DNA of 64,000 bases. Source: Candidatus Thiodiazotropha sp. (ex Myrtea sp. 'scaly one' KF741663). Lineage in GTDB: Bacteria; Pseudomonadota; Gammaproteobacteria; Chromatiales; Chromatiaceae. The translations under genes were made by a program, and so were the position numbers. Below are positions 1 through 6,770 of the stretch, in pieces (positions within the stretch are counted from its first letter, which is position 1; each line of letters opens with the position of its first letter). The stretch covers positions 922,487-986,486 of the forward strand of contig JAHXIQ010000001.1 of the NCBI GenBank assembly GCA_025655555.1, in the 5' to 3' direction. Below the pieces are notes generated by a model. It did not search any database and had not been told where the DNA came from. It saw only the letters and a program-made list of their open reading frames with translations.

Positions 1-67
1 GCGGTCAAAATGAGAGCGTAGTGACGTTCCCCAAAAATAATTGACACATTAGCCATTCGTAAAACTA

Positions 68-1078
68 CTACCCATTGTGTCCAGGCATTTCATTACTCTG
101 ATGGCTTCTCATGGAGATTACAACTATCCCTAATCTTTGTTCAGTCTCGACTCTACGATGCGCATCGGCAGCTTGGTCTATCGAATAGACTTGATCAACG
201 ATTGGTTTTATTTTACCCACCTCAATCATTTCCTTGAGTGCAAGCAGTTCTTCTGCCGTTTCACCAGCAAAAGCAAAAATAGCCATTTTGTCCGTAAAAC
301 TGGATGTTATGACAGATCTTAGCATGTCGGATAGTCGAGGATTTCCCATCAGATATCGCCCTTTGGGATTGAGCAATTTGATGCATGCTGAATAGGAGCT
401 TTGGGCAACCATGTCAAAGATAACATCATAAGTTTGGCCACTTTTAGTGAAGTCCTCCGTGGTGTAATCGAAGAAATGATTGGCCCCGATTCGGCGTAGC
501 ATCTCCTCTTTGGCAGGGCTGTCAACAGCCGTGACCTCTGCCCCCATTGCTTTGGCAATCTGCACAGCAAAGGAGCCGATACTTCCCCCTGCACCGTTGA
601 TTAAAACTTGTTCCCCATTTTGAATGTTTGCTTTCCTTAAAAAGTGAAGCGCATTCAACCCCCCTAGCGGTACTGCTGCCGCCTCTTCAAAGGTCAAATT
701 ATCCGGCTTCGGAACAATCGTGTAGCTGGCGGGTAAGCACACATACTCGCCATAGGCACCCATACGAAGCTTGGCTGTCCCGAAAACCTCATCTCCCTTC
801 TCAAAATTCGAAACGTCTTTGCCGATGGATTCGATTTTCCCCGCAAAATATCCCCCAAGCACATGATTCTTAGGCCTTGTAAGCCCCATCGCGATTCGCA
901 ACGGAAGCCAAAACCATTTCACTGCGAATTTAAAACTTCGTAGCTCACAATCAGCCTTTGTTGCTTCAGCAGTATGAATCCTTATAAGAACCTCATCATC
1001 CTTAGGTTTGGGTTTTTCCACCTCTTTGACTTGAAGAACGTCGGGCGCACCGTATTCTGTGTACACAATTGCCTTCAT
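68..1078 (-). CDS. Zinc-independent medium-chain oxidoreductase (quinone reductase-like)
   Basis: This 336-residue protein is a cytosolic NAD(P)H-dependent reductase of the medium-chain dehydrogenase/reductase superfamily. An N-terminal GroES-like fold (about residues 1-125) is followed by a Rossmann domain whose nucleotide-binding loop is the glycine-rich stretch INGAGGSIGSFAVQIAK (about 160-176). The catalytic-zinc ligands of alcohol dehydrogenases (GHE motif, Cys-His pair) are absent; the equivalent stretch reads GGYFAG, so it most likely belongs to the zinc-independent quinone oxidoreductase branch. Its substrate cannot be read from sequence. It lies downstream of, and on the same strand as, the integron cassettes, but no attC site separates it from the 93-residue gene, so I treat it as chromosomal. 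The ATG has only a weak upstream GGA as ribosome binding site. Confidence 0.88.
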   Translation of the reverse strand: MKAIVYTEYGAPDVLQVKEVEKPKPKDDEVLIRIHTAEATKADCELRSFKFAVKWFWLPLRIAMGLTRPKNHVLGGYFAGKIESIGKDVSNFEKGDEVFGTAKLRMGAYGEYVCLPASYTIVPKPDNLTFEEAAAVPLGGLNALHFLRKANIQNGEQVLINGAGGSIGSFAVQIAKAMGAEVTAVDSPAKEEMLRRIGANHFFDYTTEDFTKSGQTYDVIFDMVAQSSYSACIKLLNPKGRYLMGNPRLSDMLRSVITSSFTDKMAIFAFAGETAEELLALKEMIEVGKIKPIVDQVYSIDQAADAHRRVETEQRLGIVVISMRSHQSNEMPGHNG

Positions 1079-1125
1079 GGGATTTATCCGATTACTATGA
1101 TTGCATAGTATGCATTATCGTTGAC

Positions 1126-1153
1126 GGGGTCAGAGTAAAGTTACTCTGACCCC
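1126..1153. repeat. Perfect 13-bp inverted repeat (REP/RAYT-like palindrome)
   Basis: GGGGTCAGAGTAA (1126-1138) and its exact reverse complement (1141-1153) are separated by two bases. Near-identical palindromes are widely dispersed in proteobacteria as extragenic repeats linked to REP-associated (Y1) transposases. Here it sits where an attC site would be expected after the 93-residue gene and supplies that gene's stop codon. Confidence 0.8.
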
Positions 1154-1422
1154 GCGCGTGCTTTAATTTTCAATAAATATGTGTTTGTTACAGAGTTTTC
1201 AAAATTCCCATTTACACTAAACAAAATTTCAGAATACCCATCATCCAATTGATTTATATGCTTAGTAGTAGCTTTATTTTTTCCATTATTTAAAGTCATA
1301 AGTACGCAGGGTTGCGATTCAGGACATTTTTGCAAAAGTAGAATTGAGTCTTGATCTGCATAACTTTGTTTTGAGAAAGCCAAAATACTTAAAACAAGTA
1401 CAATTCCTATATTTTTCCGCAT
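1141..1422 (-). CDS. Small exported protein of unknown function (cassette gene)
   Basis: The 93-residue product has a typical signal peptide (MRKNIGIVLVLSILAFSKQSYA, about 22 residues) and a mature part of about 70 residues with one Cys pair (CPESQPC). I do not recognise a family. The ATG lies 15 bases beyond the end of an attC site and has an AAGGA ribosome binding site seven bases upstream, the usual arrangement for an integron cassette gene. The last four residues (AGSE) and the stop codon are encoded by the palindrome at 1126-1153, so the original C-terminus was probably altered when that repeat arrived and replaced the gene's own attC. Confidence 0.65.
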   Translation of the reverse strand: MRKNIGIVLVLSILAFSKQSYADQDSILLLQKCPESQPCVLMTLNNGKNKATTKHINQLDDGYSEILFSVNGNFENSVTNTYLLKIKARAGSE

Positions 1423-1437
1423 AACATCATCCTTTAT

Positions 1438-1507
1438 GCATAACGCCTACAGCAGAGGCAAACCGGAGCGCAGCGTAGGTTTGTCCGGCTGGCTGTACTT
1501 GTTAGAT
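1438..1507 (-). other. Integron attC site 1
   Basis: Read on the minus strand this 70-bp element begins ATCTAAC (matches RYYYAAC) and ends GTTATGC (close to GTTRRRY). The arms pair: TACAGC with GCTGTA and GGCAAACC with GGTTTGTCC, the latter with one unpaired T, the kind of extrahelical base that sets strand choice in attC folding. It separates two minus-strand genes with only a few bases on each side. Confidence 0.85.
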
Positions 1508-1509
1508 TT

Positions 1510-2277
1510 TTACATGTTGCGAATTCGTTCTTCGCAATATCCACAGATATAGTCAACGTAAGGGGGATGATCATCATTCCAGATTGAGCATTCAGATTGA
1601 CGGTAATCCTCTGTGCATACGGTGCATTCTACGATTGGATCTTCATCGCCGCATAATTTGCAGACATATTTTCCATCGATTTTTATCGCCGTTCCTTTGC
1701 TCCAGCATATTTCGCAGTCATACACCTCAGCATCTTCTGATTCCTCCTCAGCCTCTCTGCGCGCATTAGAAAGCGCTGCCTTGTGCTCATCTGCCAACTC
1801 CTCAAACACTTTAAATGTGTCCGCATCTATGTGTTCAAAAATATCTATCTCGGCATGGGTATCATTGAAATCTAATACCGATTGAGTCAGCCGGCCCAGA
1901 GCCCTCCTTGCTTCTGCAACGTCCATGGTGAATTTGAAATGTTCTATGTCATTGCGAAGCTTTTTTAGCCACTCCATGTCTTTAAAAAACTCTGGCTCTA
2001 CCTCTTTTCCTTCATTTTTAAGGAACTGGATTGCCTCCCAAAGGCCAATGGTATTCTCCTTTTGTATCTTTTTACTGAAAGGATTTTTATAAATCAGTAA
2101 CGGATGCGATTCACTAACATAGTACTTGAATAGCAACTCAATAAAATGCGCGTAATGGATGATCGCGAATTTATATGCTCTCAAATCGCCATTAAGCCCT
2201 TCTTTATATTTTCGGAGCGCTTCGTTGAGGCTATCAACCGCGTTCTCTAGAAGATCTAGCTCATGTTCTGTTGTCAT
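1510..2277 (-). CDS. HEPN-like protein with two C-terminal zinc ribbons (cassette gene)
   Basis: The 255-residue product has a helical N-terminal domain (about 1-150) ending in RNDIEH (Arg108-His113), which fits the R-x4-H signature of HEPN ribonuclease/RNA-binding domains. A short Glu-rich linker leads to a cysteine-rich tail with four CxxC pairs (188/191, 206/209, 218/221, 245/248), enough for two zinc ribbons. HEPN domains are frequent in toxin-antitoxin and anti-phage systems, so a defence role is possible; catalysis is inferred, not shown. I place the start at the ATG at 2277 (MTTEHELD) because 17 upstream codons run into the attC site. The next cassette follows after attC site 1. Confidence 0.7.
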   Translation of the reverse strand: MTTEHELDLLENAVDSLNEALRKYKEGLNGDLRAYKFAIIHYAHFIELLFKYYVSESHPLLIYKNPFSKKIQKENTIGLWEAIQFLKNEGKEVEPEFFKDMEWLKKLRNDIEHFKFTMDVAEARRALGRLTQSVLDFNDTHAEIDIFEHIDADTFKVFEELADEHKAALSNARREAEEESEDAEVYDCEICWSKGTAIKIDGKYVCKLCGDEDPIVECTVCTEDYRQSECSIWNDDHPPYVDYICGYCEERIRNM

Positions 2278-2300
2278 GGTTAGGTACGTTCTATTAGTAA

Positions 2301-2388
2301 ATCTAACGCCGCAATACACCGGAGGCAAAAAGCATAGTGAGGAACGAACGACGCTTTTTGACGTCCGTGTGAAATTGCCTTGCTATGC
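2301..2388 (-). other. Integron attC site 2
   Basis: On the minus strand this 88-bp element starts GCATAGC (a degenerate RYYYAAC, AAC changed to AGC) and ends GTTAGAT (perfect GTTRRRY). The inner arms pair through GCTTTTTG/CAAAAAGC and through CCGTGTG/CACCGG-type segments. It starts immediately after the TAG stop of the upstream gene. Confidence 0.72.
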
Positions 2389-3039
2389 CTAATGTAGCCA
2401 TTTGTAAAGCTCTTGTGACATAGTGCTCATAGTTATCCCCGCAGTTAGCCAGACCAAACCCACGAGAGAAGTTATTAAGTCGCTTGTATGCAAAGACTCC
2501 AATTCATCATGAATATTTTCTTCTATTTTTTTTGTTTTCTCTGCAATTAGTTTCTTATGCTCTTCATGACTATCTTTTAAATCATCTATTAGCTTGGCAT
2601 GAGCGCCTTGTTCGATTCTGATTTTGTCTAAGTTGTTAATAATTTTTTCGATTCTTTCTTCAATTGGTAAACTAGGGTCATCCGGGCTCCATACTTCTAC
2701 TCTAGCTTTCATTCCCGCCAGCCCCGCATGAGCAGTGCCAGCACCTATGACTACATTTCTTTTCCATTTAGGAAAACGCTTCAGCCAATTTATAAATAAT
2801 TCTCTCAATAAAGGTTGCCCAAAATGAGCGCGAATACTTAGCAAGCCTCGTATGGCAAAGAGCATACCTATAAATTGCAGTACATATCCTGCGAATCTAA
2901 TAGAAGTCTCACTGCTCCAAGTGACGAAGCCTAGCATTATTGCGGCTGTAATAACGAGAAGACACATAAAGGCTAATTTCGCTTCCACCAGCCAATGCCA
3001 CACGCTTTTAATCCATAGTTTTAATTGTTGAAGGTTCAA
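2389..3039 (-). CDS. Three-TM membrane protein with cytoplasmic coiled coil (cassette gene)
   Basis: The 216-residue product has two hydrophobic helices near the N-terminus (about 22-41 and 48-67), a charged region with a predicted coiled coil (about 125-178, rich in Glu and Lys) and a third membrane helix (about 185-205). I recognise no family. The start is a TTG at 3039 with GGGAG five bases upstream; no good ATG is nearby. The stop codon touches attC site 2 and a GTTATGC box lies 13 bases before the start, so the gene occupies a typical cassette. TM-coil-TM proteins occur among membrane effectors of defence modules, but nothing here proves that. Confidence 0.65.
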   Translation of the reverse strand: MNLQQLKLWIKSVWHWLVEAKLAFMCLLVITAAIMLGFVTWSSETSIRFAGYVLQFIGMLFAIRGLLSIRAHFGQPLLRELFINWLKRFPKWKRNVVIGAGTAHAGLAGMKARVEVWSPDDPSLPIEERIEKIINNLDKIRIEQGAHAKLIDDLKDSHEEHKKLIAEKTKKIEENIHDELESLHTSDLITSLVGLVWLTAGITMSTMSQELYKWLH

Positions 3040-3051
3040 TTAATCTCCCTG

Positions 3052-3058
3052 GCATAAC
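3052..3058 (-). other. Conserved end of a third attC (or attI) site
   Basis: GTTATGC on the minus strand marks the recombination box directly upstream of the first cassette gene. The rest of a fold-back attC cannot be traced because tandem repeats begin at 3064. Confidence 0.5.
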
Positions 3059-3063
3059 GTTGA

Positions 3064-3121
3064 TTATGTGGACGTCACAAATATTGTGTTATGTGGAAGG
3101 CACGAATATTGTGATATGCGG
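3064..3121. repeat. Tandem 25-bp direct repeats
   Basis: TTATGTGGACGTCACAAATATTGTG-type units occupy 3064-3088 and 3089-3113 (differences only at a few positions), followed by a partial third unit (ATATGCGG). Repeated ATGTGG/ATGCGG motifs at an edge like this resemble the end of a mobile element, but no transposase is nearby. From 3122 to about 3600 I see no gene; GGGGACAGGCACGACATT at 3424-3441 is another dispersed-repeat-like fragment. Confidence 0.6.
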
Positions 3122-3624
3122 AAAAAAGTTCTCATGTCTTGTCGCAAGCAGGTTTTGCCTTGTATTTCCGTAGAATTCATCGTTCATCGATCCATGCTTT
3201 TGATTTAATGAGAATTAATTCCCCTTTTAGAAACGATGCCATATCGATTCGTGGTTGTCTGTAGTCTATTTCCTACACGGGTGGTCCTGGGATTCTATTT
3301 TCTATTCATGTTTAGCGGTGTGGCCCATCCCGTCCTTTAGCCTGTCTGTCTTTCTGTCGGTGGCGGGATGGTGACTGAGCAGGCCACTAGTCTGTGCTTG
3401 ATTTTCTCGCCTGTGACATAAACAGGGGACAGGCACGACATTCTTTCACGATCTCCGTCACTCTTTACTATTATCTTAAACCGTGGCCCCTATTGTTTAG
3501 CCGGTCATGCTTTAAATCCTCCGTGCAAGCCGACAACATCACCGAACGGTGAGCCTCATCTTCTACCCGATCCGGGAAATTATCCGGTTCATGTCTCTAT
3601 TTTCCTCGTTGGCGGGCAAAATCT

Positions 3625-3838
3625 ACTCGAAGTCGAGTCAAATAGTGTCGATGCCGGCCAAAAAAGACTCGATGGTGAGTAAATCAGTCTCGCTGATGAC
3701 TAAATTTTACTCAGCGTTGACTAAATTTTAGTCAATCACGAGTCTCGGAGACTTGTCGCCGAGCAAAATCATCTAGGCACTGACTAATTTTTATTCAATG
3801 GCGAGTCTCAGAGACTCGATGTCGAGTCAAAACAACTC
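3625..3838. repeat. Cluster of GACT/AGTC palindromic motifs
   Basis: This gene-free stretch ahead of rph is dense in short inverted motifs: ACTCGA/TCGAGT (3625-3638), TGACTAAA/TTTAGTCA around a central T (3718-3734), CGAGTCTC/GAGACTCG around a central A (3802-3818), a diverged copy of the last at 3739-3755, and several single GACTAAATTTT or GACTAATTTTT runs. The copies are irregularly spaced, so it is not a CRISPR. A 60-codon reading frame across it (3549-3731) consists of repeat-derived residues and is not convincing. Confidence 0.6.
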
Positions 3839-4076
3839 AACGCCCGGTTTCTAGTGTCATTGCTTGGCTTGCTGGTCTATTGAGGAAATTTTGCCCAGCA
3901 AATGGGTATTGTCGCCACTGGGTTTTACCGAAGAACAATGACCATGCCATGTCAGGCGCCAGTCCCGCCCAATGGCTGACATTAACGCCACATTCACCCA
4001 TAATACCGCCCCCATGAAGCCATCAGCGTTTGCAGGAAGCAGACCCGATAATCACAAACGACCCAGGAGTTGCCCC

Positions 4077-4793
4077 ATGAGACCATCCGGACGTCGGCCC
4101 GACGAACTGCGCGCCATTGAAATCACCCGCCGTTACACCAAGCATGCCGAAGGCTCAGTGCTGGTCTGCTTTGGCGACACTCAGGTGATCTGCACCGCCT
4201 CCGTACAGGAGCAGGTGCCCCGCTTTCTCAAAGGGGCTGGACAGGGTTGGGTCACGGCCGAGTACGGCATGCTGCCCCGTTCCACTACGGACCGCATGGG
4301 CCGCGAAGCAGCCCGCGGCAAACAGGGTGGTCGCACCCTGGAGATTCAGCGTCTGATCGGCCGCTCTCTGCGGGCAGCCGTGGATCTGAAAGCGCTGGGC
4401 GAGCGCACCATCACCCTCGACTGTGACGTGATCCAGGCCGACGGGGGTACCCGCACCGCCTCCATCACCGGTGCCTGCGTTGCACTGGCTGATGCCATCA
4501 ACCATACCCGCGAACTGGGCCTGCTGGATAACGACCCCATGATCGGTATGGTGGCCTCGGTTTCTGTCGGCGTCTTCAACGGCACACCGGTACTCGATCT
4601 CGATTACGCGGAGGACTCCAACGCGGAGACCGATATGAACGTGGTCATGAACGATAAGGGCGGTTTTATCGAGGTGCAGGGCACTGCCGAAGGCGCAGCT
4701 TATTCTCGTGACGAACTGAATGCCATGCTCGATCTGGCGCATCAGGGTATCGACAGTATCGTGCAGATGCAGCGTGACGCGTTGCAGGGTTAA
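4077..4793 (+). CDS. rph: Ribonuclease PH
   Basis: RNase PH is a phosphorolytic 3'-to-5' exoribonuclease that trims tRNA 3' ends using phosphate and acts as a hexameric ring in the cytosol. The 238-residue protein starting [12 protein letters not shown] matches the family length and sequence throughout, with the N-terminal R-rich motif, the [12 protein letters not shown] strand and the [12 protein letters not shown] region near the phosphate site. A longer frame opens at 3972, but the ATG at 4077 has AGGAG seven bases upstream and begins at the family start, so I use it. rdgB follows after 35 bases, a common gammaproteobacterial pairing. Confidence 0.97.
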   Translation: MRPSGRRPDELRAIEITRRYTKHAEGSVLVCFGDTQVICTASVQEQVPRFLKGAGQGWVTAEYGMLPRSTTDRMGREAARGKQGGRTLEIQRLIGRSLRAAVDLKALGERTITLDCDVIQADGGTRTASITGACVALADAINHTRELGLLDNDPMIGMVASVSVGVFNGTPVLDLDYAEDSNAETDMNVVMNDKGGFIEVQGTAEGAAYSRDELNAMLDLAHQGIDSIVQMQRDALQG

Positions 4794-4828
4794 TAGTAAT
4801 AACGTTCAGAAAGAAGGCAGAGGATCCA

Positions 4829-5437
4829 ATGACAGGACACCACACCGGCGAAAAGATTGTCCTCGCAAGCAACAATGCGGGAAAGGTCCGTGAGATCAAC
4901 CAACTGTTGTCGACCGAACAGATAGAGGTCGTCCCGCAGAAGGCGTTCAATATTCCCGATGCGGTGGAAGACGGTTTGAGTTTCGTGGAGAACGCCATCA
5001 AAAAGGCGCGCCACGCATCCAGCCTCAGTGGTCTACCAGCGATTGCCGATGACTCCGGTATCGAGGTGGACGCACTCAACGGCGCACCTGGCATCTACTC
5101 TGCTCGCTTTGCGGGTGAGGGTGCGACAGATCTGGCAAATCTGCAAAAGTTGCTGGAGAGCATCAAGGAGGTACCCGAAGAGAAGCGTACCGCTCGCTTT
5201 CAATGCCTCATGGTCTATATGCGTCATGCGGAAGATCCGACCCCACTGATCTGCCAGGGCACCTGGGAAGGCCGCATCCTGAACGAACCGAGTGGAGACA
5301 ACGGCTTTGGCTATGATCCGGTCTTCTACGTCCCCACTCACAAATGCAGTTCCGCAGAACTGTCGGCGGAAGTGAAGAACAGCCTGAGCCATCGCGGTCA
5401 GGCACTGCAGAAACTCCTGCAGGTGCTTTCACAGTAA
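4829..5437 (+). CDS. rdgB: XTP/dITP diphosphatase (RdgB/HAM1)
   Basis: This 202-residue cytosolic enzyme hydrolyses non-canonical purine nucleoside triphosphates (XTP, dITP, ITP) to monophosphate and pyrophosphate, keeping them out of DNA and RNA. The N-terminal substrate motif [12 protein letters not shown], the metal-site region [21 protein letters not shown] and the C-terminal [11 protein letters not shown] and SHRGQAL motifs are all intact. The ATG has an AGAGG ribosome binding site. It is probably cotranscribed with rph. The hemW gene that often follows is absent here; instead there is a hairpin and a pseudogene. Confidence 0.97.
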   Translation: MTGHHTGEKIVLASNNAGKVREINQLLSTEQIEVVPQKAFNIPDAVEDGLSFVENAIKKARHASSLSGLPAIADDSGIEVDALNGAPGIYSARFAGEGATDLANLQKLLESIKEVPEEKRTARFQCLMVYMRHAEDPTPLICQGTWEGRILNEPSGDNGFGYDPVFYVPTHKCSSAELSAEVKNSLSHRGQALQKLLQVLSQ

Positions 5438-5483
5438 GTCAGGGTCTGTTACGCAACAGCCTGCGTAAACTGACCGTCACTTT

Positions 5484-5514
5484 TTGGCATCTGCCTGTCA
5501 TGTGCAGATGCCAA
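5484..5514. other. Hairpin downstream of rdgB
   Basis: An 11-bp perfect stem (TTGGCATCTGC, 5484-5494; complement 5504-5514) with a nine-base loop begins 46 bases after the rdgB stop. There is no U-tract on the 3' side in either direction, so it may be an mRNA-stabilising hairpin or weak terminator. Confidence 0.5.
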
Positions 5515-5589
5515 GACTATCCCTTCATTGATATGCCTCATCGCCCCTGTCGGTGGTTGGCAGGGTTTCAGTTAAAGGGGAAATCCAGC

Positions 5590-5822
5590 ATGAAAAAAGT
5601 GCCTTGGCGGCCCTTGCGGGGCTGATCTCTCTTACCGCATTGAGCGGTTGAGCCAAAAACGAAGAGATGGCGATACTTACCGCCCGTCTCGACACCATGG
5701 AAGACAAAACCAATAAGGCCCTGCGCCAGTCCGCCACTGCAAAGGTGGACGCCGCAACTGCTCTGTTTATCTCTCAAGAGAAATATTTCGCGGTTGCTTT
5801 GCCCGGACTCAACCACCAATGA
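5590..5822 (+). pseudogene. Broken murein-lipoprotein (Lpp/OprI-like) gene
   Basis: From ATG 5590 the frame reads MKKVPWRPLRG and stops, but a one-base shift restores a lipoprotein signal (LAALAGLISLTALSG). Where the lipobox cysteine should be, the codon at 5649-5651 is TGA. Beyond it the frame stays open for 56 codons (AKNEEMAILTARLDTMEDK...) with the small-residue heptad pattern of Lpp/OprI proteins, which anchor outer membrane to peptidoglycan. One deleted base plus TGC-to-TGA explains the damage; the C-terminus also lacks the usual terminal Lys/Arg. An intact paralogue presumably exists elsewhere. From 5823 to 6119 I see no gene. Confidence 0.72.
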
Positions 5823-6119
5823 TGGCTCAGACCTCTACACATAACAGCCTCTTCAGCCCGGCCTTCCTCTTCCCTCCTCTCAGTCTGCACGAACCCTTTT
5901 CAGATACTCGTAAAGTCCATCACATACCACGCGTGACTCACCGTCTCCCGAGGAACCACAGCCAGTTATCACTGTCGGAAATGGTGTCTTCCATCGTGAC
6001 GTCGAATTAGGCGTACTACGCATTGAATCACTGCCGCTATGACTGGGGAGAAACAGTCTATTTTCTCGCACACCCATGATGTTTCTCCCAAGCCAAACAA
6101 GCAGAAACAGGAGCCTTCC

Positions 6120-6686
6120 ATGAAACAACAAGCCCGAATGGCCATTTTTTTCCTGCTTATCGCCACCCCTTTCGCCAATGTGATGGCCGATGACTATCAG
6201 GACACGATCAAGGTATTCAAAGGTGCCGGTGAGAGTGGCCGGTTCTTCGACACCGCTTATGGTTATGCCCTGTTTCCCACTATCGGCAAAGCAGGCATCG
6301 GTTTGGGCGGCGCCTATGGCAAAGGCCGGGTCTTTGTCGCTGGACAACAGACCGGCGACACCAGCGTGACACAGGTAACCTTGGGATTTCAGCTTGGTGG
6401 TCAGGCCTACAGTCAGATCATCTTCTTTCAGGATCAAAGAGCTTATGAGGAGTTCACCGGCGGAAACTTTGAGTTCGGCGCGCAGGCGACAGCCGTTGCG
6501 ATTACCGCAGGTGCATCAGCAGCTGCAACCACTACCGGTAGTTCCGCCGGCGCCAGCGGTGGCAAGCACGACGCGAATACTGTGGGCAACTACCACAAAG
6601 GTATGGCCGTATTCACTGTTGCAAAAGGCGGCCTGATGTATGAGGCCACTATCGGCGGACAGAAGTTCGAATTCACACCCAAGTAA
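6120..6686 (+). CDS. SYLF/YSC84-domain exported protein
   Basis: The 188-residue product has an N-terminal signal peptide ending near NVMADD and one SYLF (YSC84, DUF500) domain, seen in the run YGYALFPTIGKAGIGLGGAYGKG and the Gly/Ala-rich later half that ends with GNYHKGMAVFTVAKGGLMYEA. SYLF domains bind phospholipids; bacterial members are secreted or periplasmic and poorly characterised. A longer frame opens at 6039, but the ATG at 6120 has AGGAG six bases upstream and begins the signal peptide. A strong terminator follows, so it is probably a single-gene unit. Confidence 0.88.
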   Translation: MKQQARMAIFFLLIATPFANVMADDYQDTIKVFKGAGESGRFFDTAYGYALFPTIGKAGIGLGGAYGKGRVFVAGQQTGDTSVTQVTLGFQLGGQAYSQIIFFQDQRAYEEFTGGNFEFGAQATAVAITAGASAAATTTGSSAGASGGKHDANTVGNYHKGMAVFTVAKGGLMYEATIGGQKFEFTPK

Positions 6687-6720
6687 CGGTGTACTGATTT
6701 GAAGATCCGCTAACGAATCC

Positions 6721-6759
6721 GACAACGCCTTCAGTATTCTATTGAAGGCGTTGTCTTTT
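6721..6759 (+). terminator. Rho-independent terminator of the SYLF gene
   Basis: A perfect 13-bp stem (GACAACGCCTTCA, 6721-6733; complement 6743-6755) with a nine-base loop is followed by TTTT. It lies 34 bases after the SYLF stop and between convergent genes. Confidence 0.88.
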
Positions 6760-6770
6760 CTGAATGGCTA

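Larger units (their letters stand above)
1438..3058 (-). mobile_element. Integron cassette array without integrase (CALIN-like)
   Basis: Two attC sites and the conserved end of a third alternate with unrelated genes, all on the minus strand: a membrane coiled-coil protein, a HEPN-like/zinc-ribbon protein and a small exported protein. Codon ends abut the attC boxes, as in integron cassettes. No intI gene or attI is visible in the window, so this is a cluster of attC sites lacking integrase, or the eroded tail of a larger array interrupted at 3064 by tandem repeats and at 1126 by a palindrome. Confidence 0.75.

Noticed and set aside
3424-3441. Second REP-type element (GGGGACAGGCACGACATT)
   Set aside because: Only one arm is visible, so it is at most a fragment.
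3549-3731. A 60-codon plus-strand reading frame before rph
   Set aside because: It runs through the repeat cluster, is built of repeat-derived residues and has no ribosome binding site of note.
3600-3840. Possible CRISPR array
   Set aside because: Motif copies differ in length and spacing, no constant repeat-spacer unit exists and no cas gene is present.
4155-4742. Long antisense frame (195 codons) over rph
   Set aside because: It is a shadow of a well-conserved gene in a G+C-richer stretch.
5484-5514. Intrinsic terminator for rdgB
   Set aside because: The stem is strong but no U-tract follows on either strand; listed only as a hairpin.
5649-5651. TGA read as selenocysteine in the lipoprotein frame
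   Set aside because: The position is a lipobox Cys, an upstream frame break also exists and no SECIS-like hairpin is evident.
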